A DNA stretch of 64,000 nucleotides from Dehalococcoidia bacterium UBA6627 (GCA_002455955.1 DKLZ01000016.1:4226-68225), one strand, 5' to 3'. Positions 27,417 through 36,987 are shown, numbered from the stretch's first letter. Numbers and translations: made by a program. The notes: generated from the sequence alone by a model not told the origin.

Positions 27417-28694
27417 CTATACATCATCTATACCCAGACGCTTAACCAATGCTGCACGAGCGTCGGCCGTGATTTGTTGTATCTCGATCGGTTCGAAACC
27501 AAGCGAGCTCAGGATTTCCTCGTTGTGTTGTCCCAGTGATGGTGGTGGCGATTTTGTCGGGCCAGTCGTGCCATTAATATGCACCAAGTTTCCGATCAGA
27601 CGGTGTTTACCAAAGGTTGGAATCTCTTGTTCGATGATGTAATCGTTTGCCAGTACTTGTGGATCAGATAGCACTTGGTCGTAATCTTGAACTACATCCC
27701 AGACGACCTCCGGTCGTCCTTGAAGGAATTCGGCCCATTCAGCAGTCGTTTTTCCTTTGAACGCTTTTTCCAGATAAGGTCTGATTTCATTCGCTGTTTC
27801 ACTACGTGCGCGTTCAGAATCCTCGCCAGTTAATCTAGTTACGGCTCGTTTCGCTGCTGAGTCGAACCGTTCGTCGAGAATGAGTTCGTCCAGTCCCGCA
27901 AACATACAGAACGCAGCCCAGGTGGATTCATCCTGCATGAACGCGATCATAATCGCGCCATCGGATGTCTCGTATAGACCATAAGTGCCTGCGACACTGG
28001 CCATATGACTACCTTCGCGAGTAAGAGGCTTGGCGGTTAATGACACAGTGTCCAATTCCCACTTCTGTAGGAAGAGTTGAGCGCCAAGCGCTGACACATC
28101 GACTCGTTGGCCACCTCCGTGACGCGCCCGAGCTGCGAGTGCAGTGGTAATACCCAGTGCGAACTGCATTGCCCCAGCGAGGTCGGCGAACGTTGTTCCT
28201 GGCATCACTGGCGGACCATCGCTAGGTCCGTTCACACTGTAGAAGCCCCCTCTGGCGCCAGCCGAACCATCCAGCATTCGTTTGTCTGCATCTGGCCCTT
28301 GAGGTCCGTAACCATTGACTAACCCATAGATTAGGTTTTCGTTTCGATCTCTAAGCTGGTCATAACCCAGGCCCATCTCAATAAGTGACCGTTCCATGTA
28401 ATTGCTTACAAAGACATCGGCGTTGTCGATAAGTCGACGTACGATTTCCAAAGAGGATTCTGAGCGAAGGTCTAGCCATAGCGACCGTTTGCCACGGTTT
28501 GCACTTATAAACTGTGTGCCGAAACCTCCTTCAGCTAATCTATCCATACTGCTGACTAGGCGATTTGGGTCCCCGAGTGCACCTTCGACTTTGATCACGT
28601 CAGCTCCCATGTCGGCAAGGTATTGACTAGCGATTGGTCCCTGCAGAGCTCGGGCTACCTCGATAACCTTTATACCGTCGAATGGTTCCCTCAT
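27417..28694 (-). CDS. Family III CoA-transferase (CaiB/BaiF type), operon head
   Basis: A 425-residue CoA-transferase with GIKVIEVARALQGPIASQYLADMGADVIKVEGALGDPNR, NRGKRSLWLDLRSESSLEIVRRLI and HNEEILSSLGFEPIEIQQI. The segment where formyl-CoA transferase has its catalytic Asp reads VDVSALGAQLF here, apparently without Asp or Glu, which deserves an alignment. It activates an acid by moving CoA from a donor ester, a sensible first step for the dehydrogenase-SDR-thiolase-like route encoded downstream. It is the first gene of the minus-strand operon; the divergent mutase starts 226 bp away. Confidence 0.88.
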   Translation of the reverse strand: MREPFDGIKVIEVARALQGPIASQYLADMGADVIKVEGALGDPNRLVSSMDRLAEGGFGTQFISANRGKRSLWLDLRSESSLEIVRRLIDNADVFVSNYMERSLIEMGLGYDQLRDRNENLIYGLVNGYGPQGPDADKRMLDGSAGARGGFYSVNGPSDGPPVMPGTTFADLAGAMQFALGITTALAARARHGGGQRVDVSALGAQLFLQKWELDTVSLTAKPLTREGSHMASVAGTYGLYETSDGAIMIAFMQDESTWAAFCMFAGLDELILDERFDSAAKRAVTRLTGEDSERARSETANEIRPYLEKAFKGKTTAEWAEFLQGRPEVVWDVVQDYDQVLSDPQVLANDYIIEQEIPTFGKHRLIGNLVHINGTTGPTKSPPPSLGQHNEEILSSLGFEPIEIQQITADARAALVKRLGIDDV

Positions 28695-28920
28695 CGTTGT
28701 TGCTTCTTTCTTGTTTTCATCAACTGAGTGACGAGTTGGTATCGATGCATGCGTTTAAGATGTTCGCCTTTATGGCAGGCGCGAGGAAAGTGTATCTGTA
28801 ACCGAGCAGCGTGTGGTCTAGAAGTTGGTTCGCATAGATTGGATCGATACGAGACATGGCGCGGTCAACGGCATTATGTGATCATCGTGGGCGCGTTATG
28901 GCCTCGAGAAGGGCGGCGGA

Positions 28921-30966
28921 ATGAGTGACAGTACAACCACCGACGGTCGTCAGAACCACGTTATCTATGATGATGAGGGCTCTGCGACGAGAGACCGACC
29001 CTGGATCTTTCGAACATATGCTGGTCATACGAGTGCTCGCGCATCGAACGAGCTCTACCGTTCTAACCTAGCGGCCGGTCAAGTTGGGCTCTCGATTGCC
29101 TTCGATCTTCCCACGCAAACTGGTTATTCCTCAGACCATCTGCTTGCCCGCCCCGAGGTAGGCAAGGTAGGGGTACCGATCAATAGCTTGGATGATTTCC
29201 ATGTCTTATTTGATGGGATTCCTATTGAGCAGATGAATACCTCTATGACAATCAATGCGACAGCAATGTGGATGCTCGCGCTCTATGTGGCCTTGGCCAA
29301 AGAACGTGGTGAGGACGTTTCAAAACTTCAAGGAACAACGCAGAACGACATCGTCAAAGAATATCTAGCGCGTGGGACCTACATCTTCCCGCCTGCTGCG
29401 AGTATCCGCCTTATTGCTGAGATGTATGAATATTGCCTTGATGAGATTCCACGATGGAATCCATCCAACATTTGTAGTTATCACCTCCAGGAAGCAGGTG
29501 CGACGCCCGCTCAAGAGCTCGCTTTCTCACTTGCGAATGCGATTGGCATTCTCGATGAAATCCGTGAGCGTGGCATTATCACCGGTGAGCGCTTCGAGGC
29601 CGTAGTTGGTCGCATCAGTTTTTTCGTTAATTCCGGTATTCGATTTGTTGAAGAGATGTCGAAGATGAGAGCTTTCACAGAACTCTGGGATGAGATTGCT
29701 AGTGATCGTTACAACGTCGAAAATCCGCGATTTCGGCGCTTTCGCTACGGAGTTCAGGTCAACTCACTTGGCCTCACTGAGCAGCAACCAGAGAACAATG
29801 CCTGGCGTATTTTGCTCGAGACGCTTGGAGTTACGCTGAGCCGTAATGCACGTTGCCGTGCGCTACAGCTCCCTGCTTGGAACGAAGCTCTGAGTCTTCC
29901 ACGACCTTGGGATCAGCAGTGGATGCTACGACTTCAGCAGATACTTGCTTATGAGAGTGATCTACTTGAGTATCCCGATATTTTTGATGGCTCTCCGGTG
30001 ATTGAATCCAAAGTTAACTCATTGAAGGCTCAGACTCGCACTGAAATCGAGCGCATTCTCGACGGTGGAGGGATCCGCAGCGCTGTCGAGTCTGGATATA
30101 TGAAATCGGCGCTTGTTGCCTCGATGGCAGAGCGTGTTAGCGACGTTAACTCCGGAGAGAAAATTGTTGTCGGTGTCAATCAGTGGACTGATGCCATCGA
30201 GTCGCCACTGGTGGGTGATGAGGAAGGTGGCATCTTCCGAATCGATCCGGATGAAGTTCGCTGGACGACGGATCGTTTGAAGGAAACGAAGCAAAACCGT
30301 GACGAACAGGCAGTTGAATCGGCCCTTAACGCTCTCAGTGACGCTGCCGAACTTGGAACGAATTTAATGGATGCTTCGATTAACTGTGCGCTAGCGCGTG
30401 TTACTACAGGCGAGTGGTCTGACACACTTCGTCGTGCCTTCGGGGAGTACCGGCCACCGACTGGTATAGCAGACCAGCACTTTAGTCTTTCAGCTGATCA
30501 GATGGATAAGTTGCGAGAGCGTTCGAATGATTTCACCTCAAGGACCGGCCGTCGCCCCCGGATCGTCGTTGGCAAACCGGGACTTGATGGACATTCGAAC
30601 GGTGCGGAAGTAATAGCGGTCGCTGCTCGTGATGCGGGTTTTGAGGTGATCTATTCGGGTATCCGTCTCACCCCAGAGGAGATCGTGCAATCTGCAGTGG
30701 ATGAGTCAGCGCACCTGATTGGCATATCAATTCTGAGTGGTTCTCATCTCGAACTCGCCCAGCAGTTGATGGCAGCGGTCGATACATTCGGAGTGTCAAA
30801 AGAGATAGGGGTGGTCTTCGGTGGAATTATTCCGCGAGAGGATATACCGACACTCGAGTCGATGGGTATTAAACGAGTGTTCACACCGTCGGACTTCGAT
30901 TTGGTCGGACTTATCGGAGAGCTTTTGAGCATCGTGGAAGAATCCAGTTCTGCTCGGACTCATTAG
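28921..30966 (+). CDS. ecm: B12-dependent acyl-CoA mutase, ethylmalonyl-CoA mutase (MeaA/Ecm)-like
   Basis: A 681-residue single-chain mutase. The N-terminal substrate barrel (about 20-530) reads PWIFRTYAGHTSARASNELY, IAFDLPTQTGYSSDH, QMNTSMTINATA, LQGTTQNDIVKEYLARGTYIFPP and NICSYHLQEAGATP. The LPTQTGY and CSYHLQEAGATP wording is that of ethylmalonyl-CoA mutase rather than methylmalonyl-CoA mutase (ATHRGY, GYHMQEAG). The C-terminal cobalamin domain has GLDGHSNGAEVIAVAARDAGFEV (cobalt-ligating His near 559) and SILSGSHLELAQ. No small subunit is present, consistent with the Ecm length. AGGGCGG precedes the ATG. Whether it acts on ethylmalonyl-CoA or a related branched ester is unproven. Confidence 0.85.
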   Translation: MSDSTTTDGRQNHVIYDDEGSATRDRPWIFRTYAGHTSARASNELYRSNLAAGQVGLSIAFDLPTQTGYSSDHLLARPEVGKVGVPINSLDDFHVLFDGIPIEQMNTSMTINATAMWMLALYVALAKERGEDVSKLQGTTQNDIVKEYLARGTYIFPPAASIRLIAEMYEYCLDEIPRWNPSNICSYHLQEAGATPAQELAFSLANAIGILDEIRERGIITGERFEAVVGRISFFVNSGIRFVEEMSKMRAFTELWDEIASDRYNVENPRFRRFRYGVQVNSLGLTEQQPENNAWRILLETLGVTLSRNARCRALQLPAWNEALSLPRPWDQQWMLRLQQILAYESDLLEYPDIFDGSPVIESKVNSLKAQTRTEIERILDGGGIRSAVESGYMKSALVASMAERVSDVNSGEKIVVGVNQWTDAIESPLVGDEEGGIFRIDPDEVRWTTDRLKETKQNRDEQAVESALNALSDAAELGTNLMDASINCALARVTTGEWSDTLRRAFGEYRPPTGIADQHFSLSADQMDKLRERSNDFTSRTGRRPRIVVGKPGLDGHSNGAEVIAVAARDAGFEVIYSGIRLTPEEIVQSAVDESAHLIGISILSGSHLELAQQLMAAVDTFGVSKEIGVVFGGIIPREDIPTLESMGIKRVFTPSDFDLVGLIGELLSIVEESSSARTH

Positions 30967-31015
30967 CGTGTTCTTGCTAATGACAGTTTGAACATAGACG
31001 AAGTGGACGTTGTCT

Positions 31016-31852
31016 ATGACTACAGATCATCAGAACCATTTCGATGCGTTATTCGCTGCTGAACTAGAGCAAAATGCGTACAGGATCGCGGTCGAGGCAG
31101 GTCGTACGATTTTGCATGCTTTGCAAGATGGGATCACTGTTACGTACAAGGATTTACCCAGTGGGAAACGATCACCGATTAACCCGGTCTCCAATGTTGA
31201 TCACGCGGTAGAAGAGCTGATTCGTGAGCGAGTTTCAACTAGTTATCCTGATCACGCCTTCCTTGGTGAAGAGACGGTCGATCAGTTTCAGCAGGGTTCG
31301 CGGTTCACATGGGCAGTAGACCCGATAGATGGAACGCAGAATTTTGTGAACGGTATACCGTTCTATTCTTGTTCGATCGGTATTTTTGAGGGTGCGATAC
31401 CAGTTGCGGGGGCAATTTGGGGTGTGGCTACGCATCTTGGCCGTGCCGGCGTCTACCACGCCCATCGAAGTGGCGCGCTACATTTTGATGGCGAATTGCT
31501 CACAAAAACTAGGAAAATCTCTTCTGGCCGTCTTCGTGGGGTTGCTGCTACACCAATGGGCAGCGAACGGCGTGCTCCTGAATGGGACTATCGGTCACTA
31601 GGTTCCACAGCCCTAGAAGGAGCTTTGGTCGCGGCCGGTGTGCTCGCAGGTGCTCGCAATCCTGACCCGTATGTTTGGGACATCGCTGCAAGTGCCGTTC
31701 TTGTAGAAGCTGCTGGGCACGAGGTCTGGACAAGATCGAAAAATTCGAACACTTGGAATCGTCTGATTGCGATTGATCCGGCGACCTTCACTAACTGGCG
31801 TCAACCTGTTGTTGTGGCAAACGAAACGGCGTCTGTTGAGTTGAGAAAATAG
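31016..31852 (+). CDS. Inositol-monophosphatase family phosphatase
   Basis: A 278-residue Mg-dependent phosphatase. The metal-site motifs are in order: Glu in FLGEETVD, WAVDPIDGTQNFVNGIPFYSCSIG, and WDIAASAVLVEAAGHEVW near the C terminus. The WAVDPIDGT-type motif covers myo-inositol-1-phosphatase, histidinol-phosphatase (HisN) and fructose-1,6-bisphosphatase relatives; sequence alone does not separate them. The frame begins at a TTG (31010), but the ATG at 31016 is more likely. It follows the mutase by 43-49 bp. Confidence 0.88.
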   Translation: MTTDHQNHFDALFAAELEQNAYRIAVEAGRTILHALQDGITVTYKDLPSGKRSPINPVSNVDHAVEELIRERVSTSYPDHAFLGEETVDQFQQGSRFTWAVDPIDGTQNFVNGIPFYSCSIGIFEGAIPVAGAIWGVATHLGRAGVYHAHRSGALHFDGELLTKTRKISSGRLRGVAATPMGSERRAPEWDYRSLGSTALEGALVAAGVLAGARNPDPYVWDIAASAVLVEAAGHEVWTRSKNSNTWNRLIAIDPATFTNWRQPVVVANETASVELRK

Positions 31853-31904
31853 TGTCTGAGGTTTGGGTTTTCTTAAACGAAGACGTATTGAGACAAGAGG
31901 TGCG

Positions 31905-32834
31905 CTAACCGAAGCGCCCCGTGATGTAATCCTCGGTACGCTTGTTGCTTGGGCTTGTAAACAATTGTTCTGTCTGACCGTATTCGACGAGCCTTCCAAC
32001 AAGGTCTTCTTGTGCGAGCATGAATGCAGTGCGGTTCGATACTCTCGCTGCCTGTTGCATATTGTGAGTGACAATCACGATTGTGTAGCTAGTAGCCAGC
32101 TCCTGCATTAAATCCTCGATGCGTTGTGTCGCGATAGGATCAAGTGCCGAGCAAGGCTCGTCCATCAGTATCACTTCTGGTTGAACGGCGATTGCTCTAG
32201 CGATACATAGCCGTTGTTGCTGGCCTCCGGAAAGTGCTAGGCCAGACCCTTTTAAATCGTCTTTGACTTCATCCCAAAGTGCGGCCTGTTCGAGTGACTG
32301 ACGAACGAGTTCGTCCATGTCGCCCTGATAGCCGTTGATTCGAGCTCCAAAAGCAACGTTATCGTAGATTGATTTTGCAAATGGATTAGGTCGCTGGAAT
32401 ACCATTCCGATGACTCGTCGGACCTCGACTGGGTCGACACCGTCGATATAGAGAGGCTCTCCATCAATCTCGATCTGACCTTCTATTCTGACGCCAGAAA
32501 TAAGTTCGTTCATTCGATTGATGCAGCGTAGTAATGTGCTCTTGCCGCACCCGGAAGGACCAATTAATGCGGTAATTTGGTTTCGTGCGATATCAAGACT
32601 AACGTTTCCGACTGCTTGCTTTGATCCATACCAAACGCTGAGATCCTGAATGCGGACGGCTGGATCCTTAATCTCATCGGTCTCTTTAGATGGTCTGTCT
32701 GATTTCATACGTGGTCTAAGATTAGGCTCTCTCGGCGTTGAAGATTCGGTAACTTCACCTTTATTGAAGTGCTGCTGAATCGGTACCTCATTGACCGATA
32801 AAGGATCTGGGTAAGTTTGTTGAAGTTGAGTCAC
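31905..32834 (-). CDS. pstB: Phosphate ABC transporter, ATP-binding protein
   Basis: A 309-residue ABC ATPase. Walker [10 protein letters not shown] lies at about 92-100, the Q loop in [17 protein letters not shown], the signature is [10 protein letters not shown], Walker B is [13 protein letters not shown] and the H-loop histidine is in [15 protein letters not shown]. The PFAKSIYDN wording and DLMQELA are specific for PstB. There is an unusual N-terminal tail of about 55 residues before the ABC domain; an internal ATG at 32708 would remove most of it, but GTG 32834 has AGAGGT upstream and sits ten bases after pstA, so I keep it. It powers inward phosphate transport. Confidence 0.95.
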   Translation of the reverse strand: MTQLQQTYPDPLSVNEVPIQQHFNKGEVTESSTPREPNLRPRMKSDRPSKETDEIKDPAVRIQDLSVWYGSKQAVGNVSLDIARNQITALIGPSGCGKSTLLRCINRMNELISGVRIEGQIEIDGEPLYIDGVDPVEVRRVIGMVFQRPNPFAKSIYDNVAFGARINGYQGDMDELVRQSLEQAALWDEVKDDLKGSGLALSGGQQQRLCIARAIAVQPEVILMDEPCSALDPIATQRIEDLMQELATSYTIVIVTHNMQQAARVSNRTAFMLAQEDLVGRLVEYGQTEQLFTSPSNKRTEDYITGRFG

Positions 32835-32844
32835 AATTGTACCT

Positions 32845-33774
32845 CTAGTTTTTGGTCAAATGCCCGAAGCGATGTCTTAAGAACACGGCGATCGTGTTCA
32901 TCGTGAGTAAGACGAATAGCAGTACGAGAATCCCGCTCGCAGCGAGATCTTGGAAATCAGCTTGTGGGCGTGAAGTCCAGCTGTAAATTTGAATTGGCAT
33001 CGCTGTGAATGAATCGAGAACGCCGGATGGCGTGAAAGCGACGAAGGTAAAGGCGCCGAGGACGATCAACGGTGCGGTTTCACCAATCGCTCGAGCGATT
33101 GCGAGAATTGTTCCAGTCATGATCCCTGGTAAGGCTTGAGGAAGTACATGGTGTTGGATGGTCTGCCAACGCGTCGCGCCAAGTCCGTAGGACGCCTCTC
33201 GGGTCGATGAAGGAACAGCCTTGATAGCTTCCTGTGCGGCGACGATCACTACGGGAAGTATCAGTAGCGCTAACGTCAGAGAGCCAGCCAGTACTGAACG
33301 TCCGAATCCTCCGAAGTCTGGTCCGATTCCGACCGTTCCTCGGACGAATAGTTGTAGCCCGAGCAACCCGAATACGATTGAGGGGACACTGGCAAGATTC
33401 GAAACGTTAATTTGAATAAGTGAAGTCACGCGATTTTTCGAAGCGTATTCCTCTAGGTAAATTGCTGCTCCGACTCCGAGGGGGAATGCCCAGAGCGCGG
33501 TGAAAGTGATGAGCCAGATGCTCCCCCACAGAGCTGATTTGAAGCCCGCTAATTCTGGTTTACGAGACGGGAAAGAGTTTAGAAAGTCTAATGAGAGAAA
33601 ACGTACGCCGTCGCGTGCAACTTCAAAGAGTAGGACTGCAAGGAGGACGACACCGATCGTCGTACCGATCATCGCGAGTGCAACAAAGAGTGTGCCTGTT
33701 AAATGTCGAGCACGTAATCGCACTCGGAACTGAGATGAAGTGATTCGTTTTGTCGGTTGTTCTGGACTACTCAT
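32845..33774 (-). CDS. pstA: Phosphate ABC transporter permease PstA
   Basis: A 309-residue inner-membrane permease with six predicted helices. The first is about 30-55 ([21 protein letters not shown]). PstA marks are [35 protein letters not shown], and the EAA loop [55 protein letters not shown]. Its ATG overlaps the pstC stop by four bases. It forms the channel together with PstC. Confidence 0.95.
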   Translation of the reverse strand: MSSPEQPTKRITSSQFRVRLRARHLTGTLFVALAMIGTTIGVVLLAVLLFEVARDGVRFLSLDFLNSFPSRKPELAGFKSALWGSIWLITFTALWAFPLGVGAAIYLEEYASKNRVTSLIQINVSNLASVPSIVFGLLGLQLFVRGTVGIGPDFGGFGRSVLAGSLTLALLILPVVIVAAQEAIKAVPSSTREASYGLGATRWQTIQHHVLPQALPGIMTGTILAIARAIGETAPLIVLGAFTFVAFTPSGVLDSFTAMPIQIYSWTSRPQADFQDLAASGILVLLFVLLTMNTIAVFLRHRFGHLTKN

Positions 33775-34703
33775 TCGTACCGTTCCCGAAACTTGGAGAC
33801 GATTCGTGCACTGAGCAGGTTCATAATCATTGTCATCGCGAACAACGTCATTGCGATTGCGAAGATTGTGCGGAATTCGATAGTGCCATGAGGAGCTTCA
33901 CCCTGCGTCACTTGGACAATGTAAGCAGTCATTGTCTGAACACTCTCTAGTGGATTGAGTGTTAAGTGTGGAGTTGCTCCAGCGGCTACGGTGACCGCCA
34001 TCGTTTCACCGACTGCGCGTGAGATAGCAAGAATGTACGACGCAACGATCCCGCTGAGTGCTGATGGGAAGGTGACTCGGGTAATAACCTCGAACTTGGT
34101 GGCACCAACCCCATACGCGGCTTCGCGAAGGGATTCGGGCACTGCACGGAGAGAATCATCCGAGATCGATGAGACCATCGGTACGGTCATGATTCCAACA
34201 ACGATCATTGCTGATAATGCATTGAAGATCCCGACATCTGGAAGCCAGCTGTCACGCAGCAATGGAGTAATAAAGGTAAGTGCGAAGAATCCGTAGACAA
34301 TAGTTGGTATGCCAGCCAAGACCTCAAGAATAGGTTTGATAATGCTGCGTACTTTTGGTGAGGCGTATTCAGCGAGAAAGATTGCACTGAGTGTGCCTAC
34401 AGGTATCGAAATAAAAGACGCTCCCACTGCAATCATCAATGTCCCAAGGATCAGTGGAAGCACACCGAAATTTCCGGAAGCTGGCGTCCAGCGCGTACCC
34501 GTCAGGAAATCGACCGGGTGGATTTCACGGAAAAAACTTAAGCCTTCACTGAACAGGATTACGACGATTCCAACAGTGGTGAGTACGGTTACCGCTGCGC
34601 ATCCGAAGAGTACAGCGGCGATCACTCGCTCAGTGAATTGCTGACTGCGTCGGTGTCCAAACCGCTGCGGTCTGCCTGGATTGACAACCGCAGTGGTACT
34701 CAC
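33771..34703 (-). CDS. pstC: Phosphate ABC transporter permease PstC
   Basis: A 310-residue permease with about six helices. Diagnostic segments are GTLSAIFLAEYASPKVRSIIKP, LAGIPTIVYGFFALTFITPLL and the EAA loop SLRAVPESLREAAYGVGATKFEVITRVTFPSALSGIVASYILAISRAVGETMAVTVAAG. GTG start with GGGA about eight bases upstream. It follows pstS by 55 bp, giving the conserved order pstS-C-A-B. Confidence 0.95.
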   Translation of the reverse strand: MSTTAVVNPGRPQRFGHRRSQQFTERVIAAVLFGCAAVTVLTTVGIVVILFSEGLSFFREIHPVDFLTGTRWTPASGNFGVLPLILGTLMIAVGASFISIPVGTLSAIFLAEYASPKVRSIIKPILEVLAGIPTIVYGFFALTFITPLLRDSWLPDVGIFNALSAMIVVGIMTVPMVSSISDDSLRAVPESLREAAYGVGATKFEVITRVTFPSALSGIVASYILAISRAVGETMAVTVAAGATPHLTLNPLESVQTMTAYIVQVTQGEAPHGTIEFRTIFAIAMTLFAMTMIMNLLSARIVSKFRERYE

Positions 34704-34758
34704 CTTTAGTTCCCAGTACCGGGGGTTGAGTTCTGTCGAATAGGTACAGGTTTAGCAA

Positions 34759-35673
34759 TCAATGCGAATGCCCCCCGAGTGCGTCCTCGAACGCATGCCG
34801 TGCTTCGGCTCGTTGCTCGGACGACGGAGCTGTGTAACCGGCTTCACTAATCAGATAATCGGTATCGTCGCTTAAGTGGTACCGAATGAAGTCTTGGACA
34901 TAGTCCTTTTCAATCAACGCTGAGTTTCTAGCGTAGATGAACAATGGGCGTGCCAACGAGTAGCTGCCATCTGAGACGGTTCCGTCGTTCGGCAGTACGC
35001 CGTCTACCGCAAGCAATTTCAGACGATCAGCATTCTCAGTGTAATAGGCGTATCCGAAGTAGCCGATGGTGGATTTTCCTCCAGAGATACCGATCACGAG
35101 AACATTGTCATCGGATGAGGCAGTGTAGTCCGCACGAGACAATCCTTCGTGACCGTTTATTTCGTCTGTGAAGAAGTCGAATGTTCCAGAGTCAGTGTCA
35201 GGTGCGAAAATCTCGATTTCCGAGTCAGGCCACGCTGCGTTGACTTGATTCCATCGAGTAATCTTTCCTTCTGCTTCTGGCTCGAAAATCATCTTCAGTT
35301 GCTCGCGGGTGATTCCATCTGATAAGAAATCGTTCGATGAGCTAGTGACGATTGCTAGACCATCAAGACCTACTAGTATTTCGGTGAATGCGATTCCTGC
35401 ATCGGCACAAAGTTTAGCTTCTTCGGGCTTGATCGGGCGTGAGGCGTTTGAGATATCTGTGTCACCAGCACAGAATTTCTTCAATCCACCACCTGTTCCG
35501 GATACGCCAACCACCACACGTGTGTTTGGATTGATTGAACGGTACTCCTCAGCGACTGCTTCGGTGATTGGGAAGACTGTGCTGGATCCATCGATAGTGA
35601 TGGTTCCGCTACTGGCTGCACTACTACTGGTTGAAACATTATTGTCGTTTCCACCGCATGAAGTCAGGAACAA
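34759..35673 (-). CDS. pstS: Phosphate-binding lipoprotein PstS (start codon unclear)
   Basis: Extracytoplasmic phosphate-binding protein. The mature part starts after the lipobox FLTSC and reads GTITIDGSSTVFPITEAVAEEY, GVSGTGGGLKKFCAGDTDISNASRPI, RWNQVNAAWPDSEIEIFAPDTDSGTFDFF and FGYAYY, all typical of PstS. The listed start is a TTG only four codons before the lipobox Cys and would leave no usable signal peptide. The frame stays open upstream to about 35848, and codons from about 35740 inward encode a good lipoprotein signal (HRHTKAITLLG, then a hydrophobic core), but no ATG, GTG or TTG exists there. Either a rare start (ATA 35748, ATT 35712) or a small indel is involved. Confidence 0.9.
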   Translation of the reverse strand: MFLTSCGGNDNNVSTSSSAASSGTITIDGSSTVFPITEAVAEEYRSINPNTRVVVGVSGTGGGLKKFCAGDTDISNASRPIKPEEAKLCADAGIAFTEILVGLDGLAIVTSSSNDFLSDGITREQLKMIFEPEAEGKITRWNQVNAAWPDSEIEIFAPDTDSGTFDFFTDEINGHEGLSRADYTASSDDNVLVIGISGGKSTIGYFGYAYYTENADRLKLLAVDGVLPNDGTVSDGSYSLARPLFIYARNSALIEKDYVQDFIRYHLSDDTDYLISEAGYTAPSSEQRAEARHAFEDALGGHSH

Positions 35674-35748
35674 GGCCGCCGCAAGGATGGATGTTGTACC
35701 GAGAAGCGTAATTGCTTTTGTATGTCTGTGACGCGTGGGGGAGTGTAT

Positions 35749-36162
35749 TGAATCGGGACCGTTGTGTTGAGTTCTTTCACGTCGTGTAATTCGAAAAAAA
35801 TTGATGATTCTCTCTGACTTTCTATGTTTCTTGTTCAGTGGTTCAGGTTAGACATGGTTGTTCTGATTTCAAGTGTAATGATTAGCACAACACATGTGTT
35901 TCGAGATTAAGGGTCTCGTCTGATTAGGTATTTCCTCTTTCAACTTTGTGTCTACAATCACAATTCATGATGAAGGATTGTGAGATAGAGGCAAGTAGAA
36001 AAATCTGATATTTGCAGGCATTGTTTTGCTTGTGTTTCGGAATTGTCTCAGAGGTGATTGCGGTATCTGAGAATCCTCTTATATGGGAGACCTAGGTGGT
36101 AAGTAGTGGGCATCGTTCGGTACGTCCTCGACATTATCATTCACGATTCAGGAAGAAATTAG
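35749..36162. promoter_or_regulatory. Divergent control region between pstS and the aquaporin gene
   Basis: About 410 bp without a supported gene. It should hold the promoters of pstS (minus) and the MIP channel gene (plus). I see three symmetric or repeated elements: a 12-bp perfect palindrome AACACATGTGTT at 35889-35900; a pair of GTTCAG direct repeats eight bases apart at 35833-35846 (CTGAAC on the pstS strand); and a 7-bp inverted repeat TCTCAGA/TCTGAGA at 36046-36072. None is an established Pho-box match. The 3' end has AGGA nine bases before the channel gene's ATG. Confidence 0.4.
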
Positions 36163-36987
36163 ATGCGTGCATATCTGGCTGAGTTAGTTGGTACTTTCAT
36201 TCTGGTGCTATTTGGCACAGGATCTGTGGCCGCTGCGGTTTTGACTGGAGCCCAGGTCGGACTATGGCAAGTAGCCGTCGTGTGGGGCTTCGGTGTCTCA
36301 CTAGCGATCTTTGTCACCCGGAATGTTTCCGGCGCCCATCTCAATCCAGCGGTGACATTAGCTTTTTCAATCTTGCGCCCTCAGGAATTTCCGCGCCGGC
36401 AGTTACTCCCCTACTGGGGCTCTCAGTTGCTAGGTGCAATTTTGGCTGGTGCTGTGGTGCTCGCGATTTTCAATCCATTCATCGAACGATTCGAATCGGA
36501 ACACGGCTTGGTTCGCGGCGAGAAGGGTAGTCAGGCGTCCGCTATGGTCTTCGGGGAATATTTCCCCAACCCAGCGCTTTTTGGGACAGGCTCAGACGCG
36601 TTTGAGTTGGTTTCTCCTGCGATGGCTGTGTCCGTCGAGGCTTTTGGCACTGGCGTACTGGTATTTGTGATATTTGCCCTTGTTGATCCTCGAAATCTAG
36701 GAAAACCCGCAAGCTCGATGGCGCCATTTTTTATCGGTTTCACTGTTGCTGCGCTGATAAGTCTTTTTGCTCCAGTCACTCAGGGTGGCTGGAATCCAGC
36801 GCGTGATTTAGGGCCTAGGATCGTCGCATTCCTCGCAGGTTGGGATTCGGTGGCAATCCCTGGGCCACGCGATGGATTCTGGGTGTATATCGCGGGACCG
36901 CTTCTTGGTGGCCTAGTCGGTGGGGGACTCTATGATTGGCTCATCCGTTCAACGAGGCCTGAAACTGCCTCAGGTATCGATCACTAA
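36163..36987 (+). CDS. MIP-family channel (aquaporin / glycerol facilitator type)
   Basis: A 274-residue membrane channel with six helices and two half-helices. The first selectivity motif is NVSGAHLNPAVTLAFSIL and the second GGWNPARDLGPRI; Asp after the second NPAR (NPARD) is the mark of glycerol-conducting GlpF-type channels. A long extracellular loop (about 100-140) is present. ATG follows AGGAAGAAATTAG. It lies between pstS and phoU rather than near glycerol genes, so transport of glycerol, a polyol or another small neutral solute cannot be told. Confidence 0.92.
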   Translation: MRAYLAELVGTFILVLFGTGSVAAAVLTGAQVGLWQVAVVWGFGVSLAIFVTRNVSGAHLNPAVTLAFSILRPQEFPRRQLLPYWGSQLLGAILAGAVVLAIFNPFIERFESEHGLVRGEKGSQASAMVFGEYFPNPALFGTGSDAFELVSPAMAVSVEAFGTGVLVFVIFALVDPRNLGKPASSMAPFFIGFTVAALISLFAPVTQGGWNPARDLGPRIVAFLAGWDSVAIPGPRDGFWVYIAGPLLGGLVGGGLYDWLIRSTRPETASGIDH

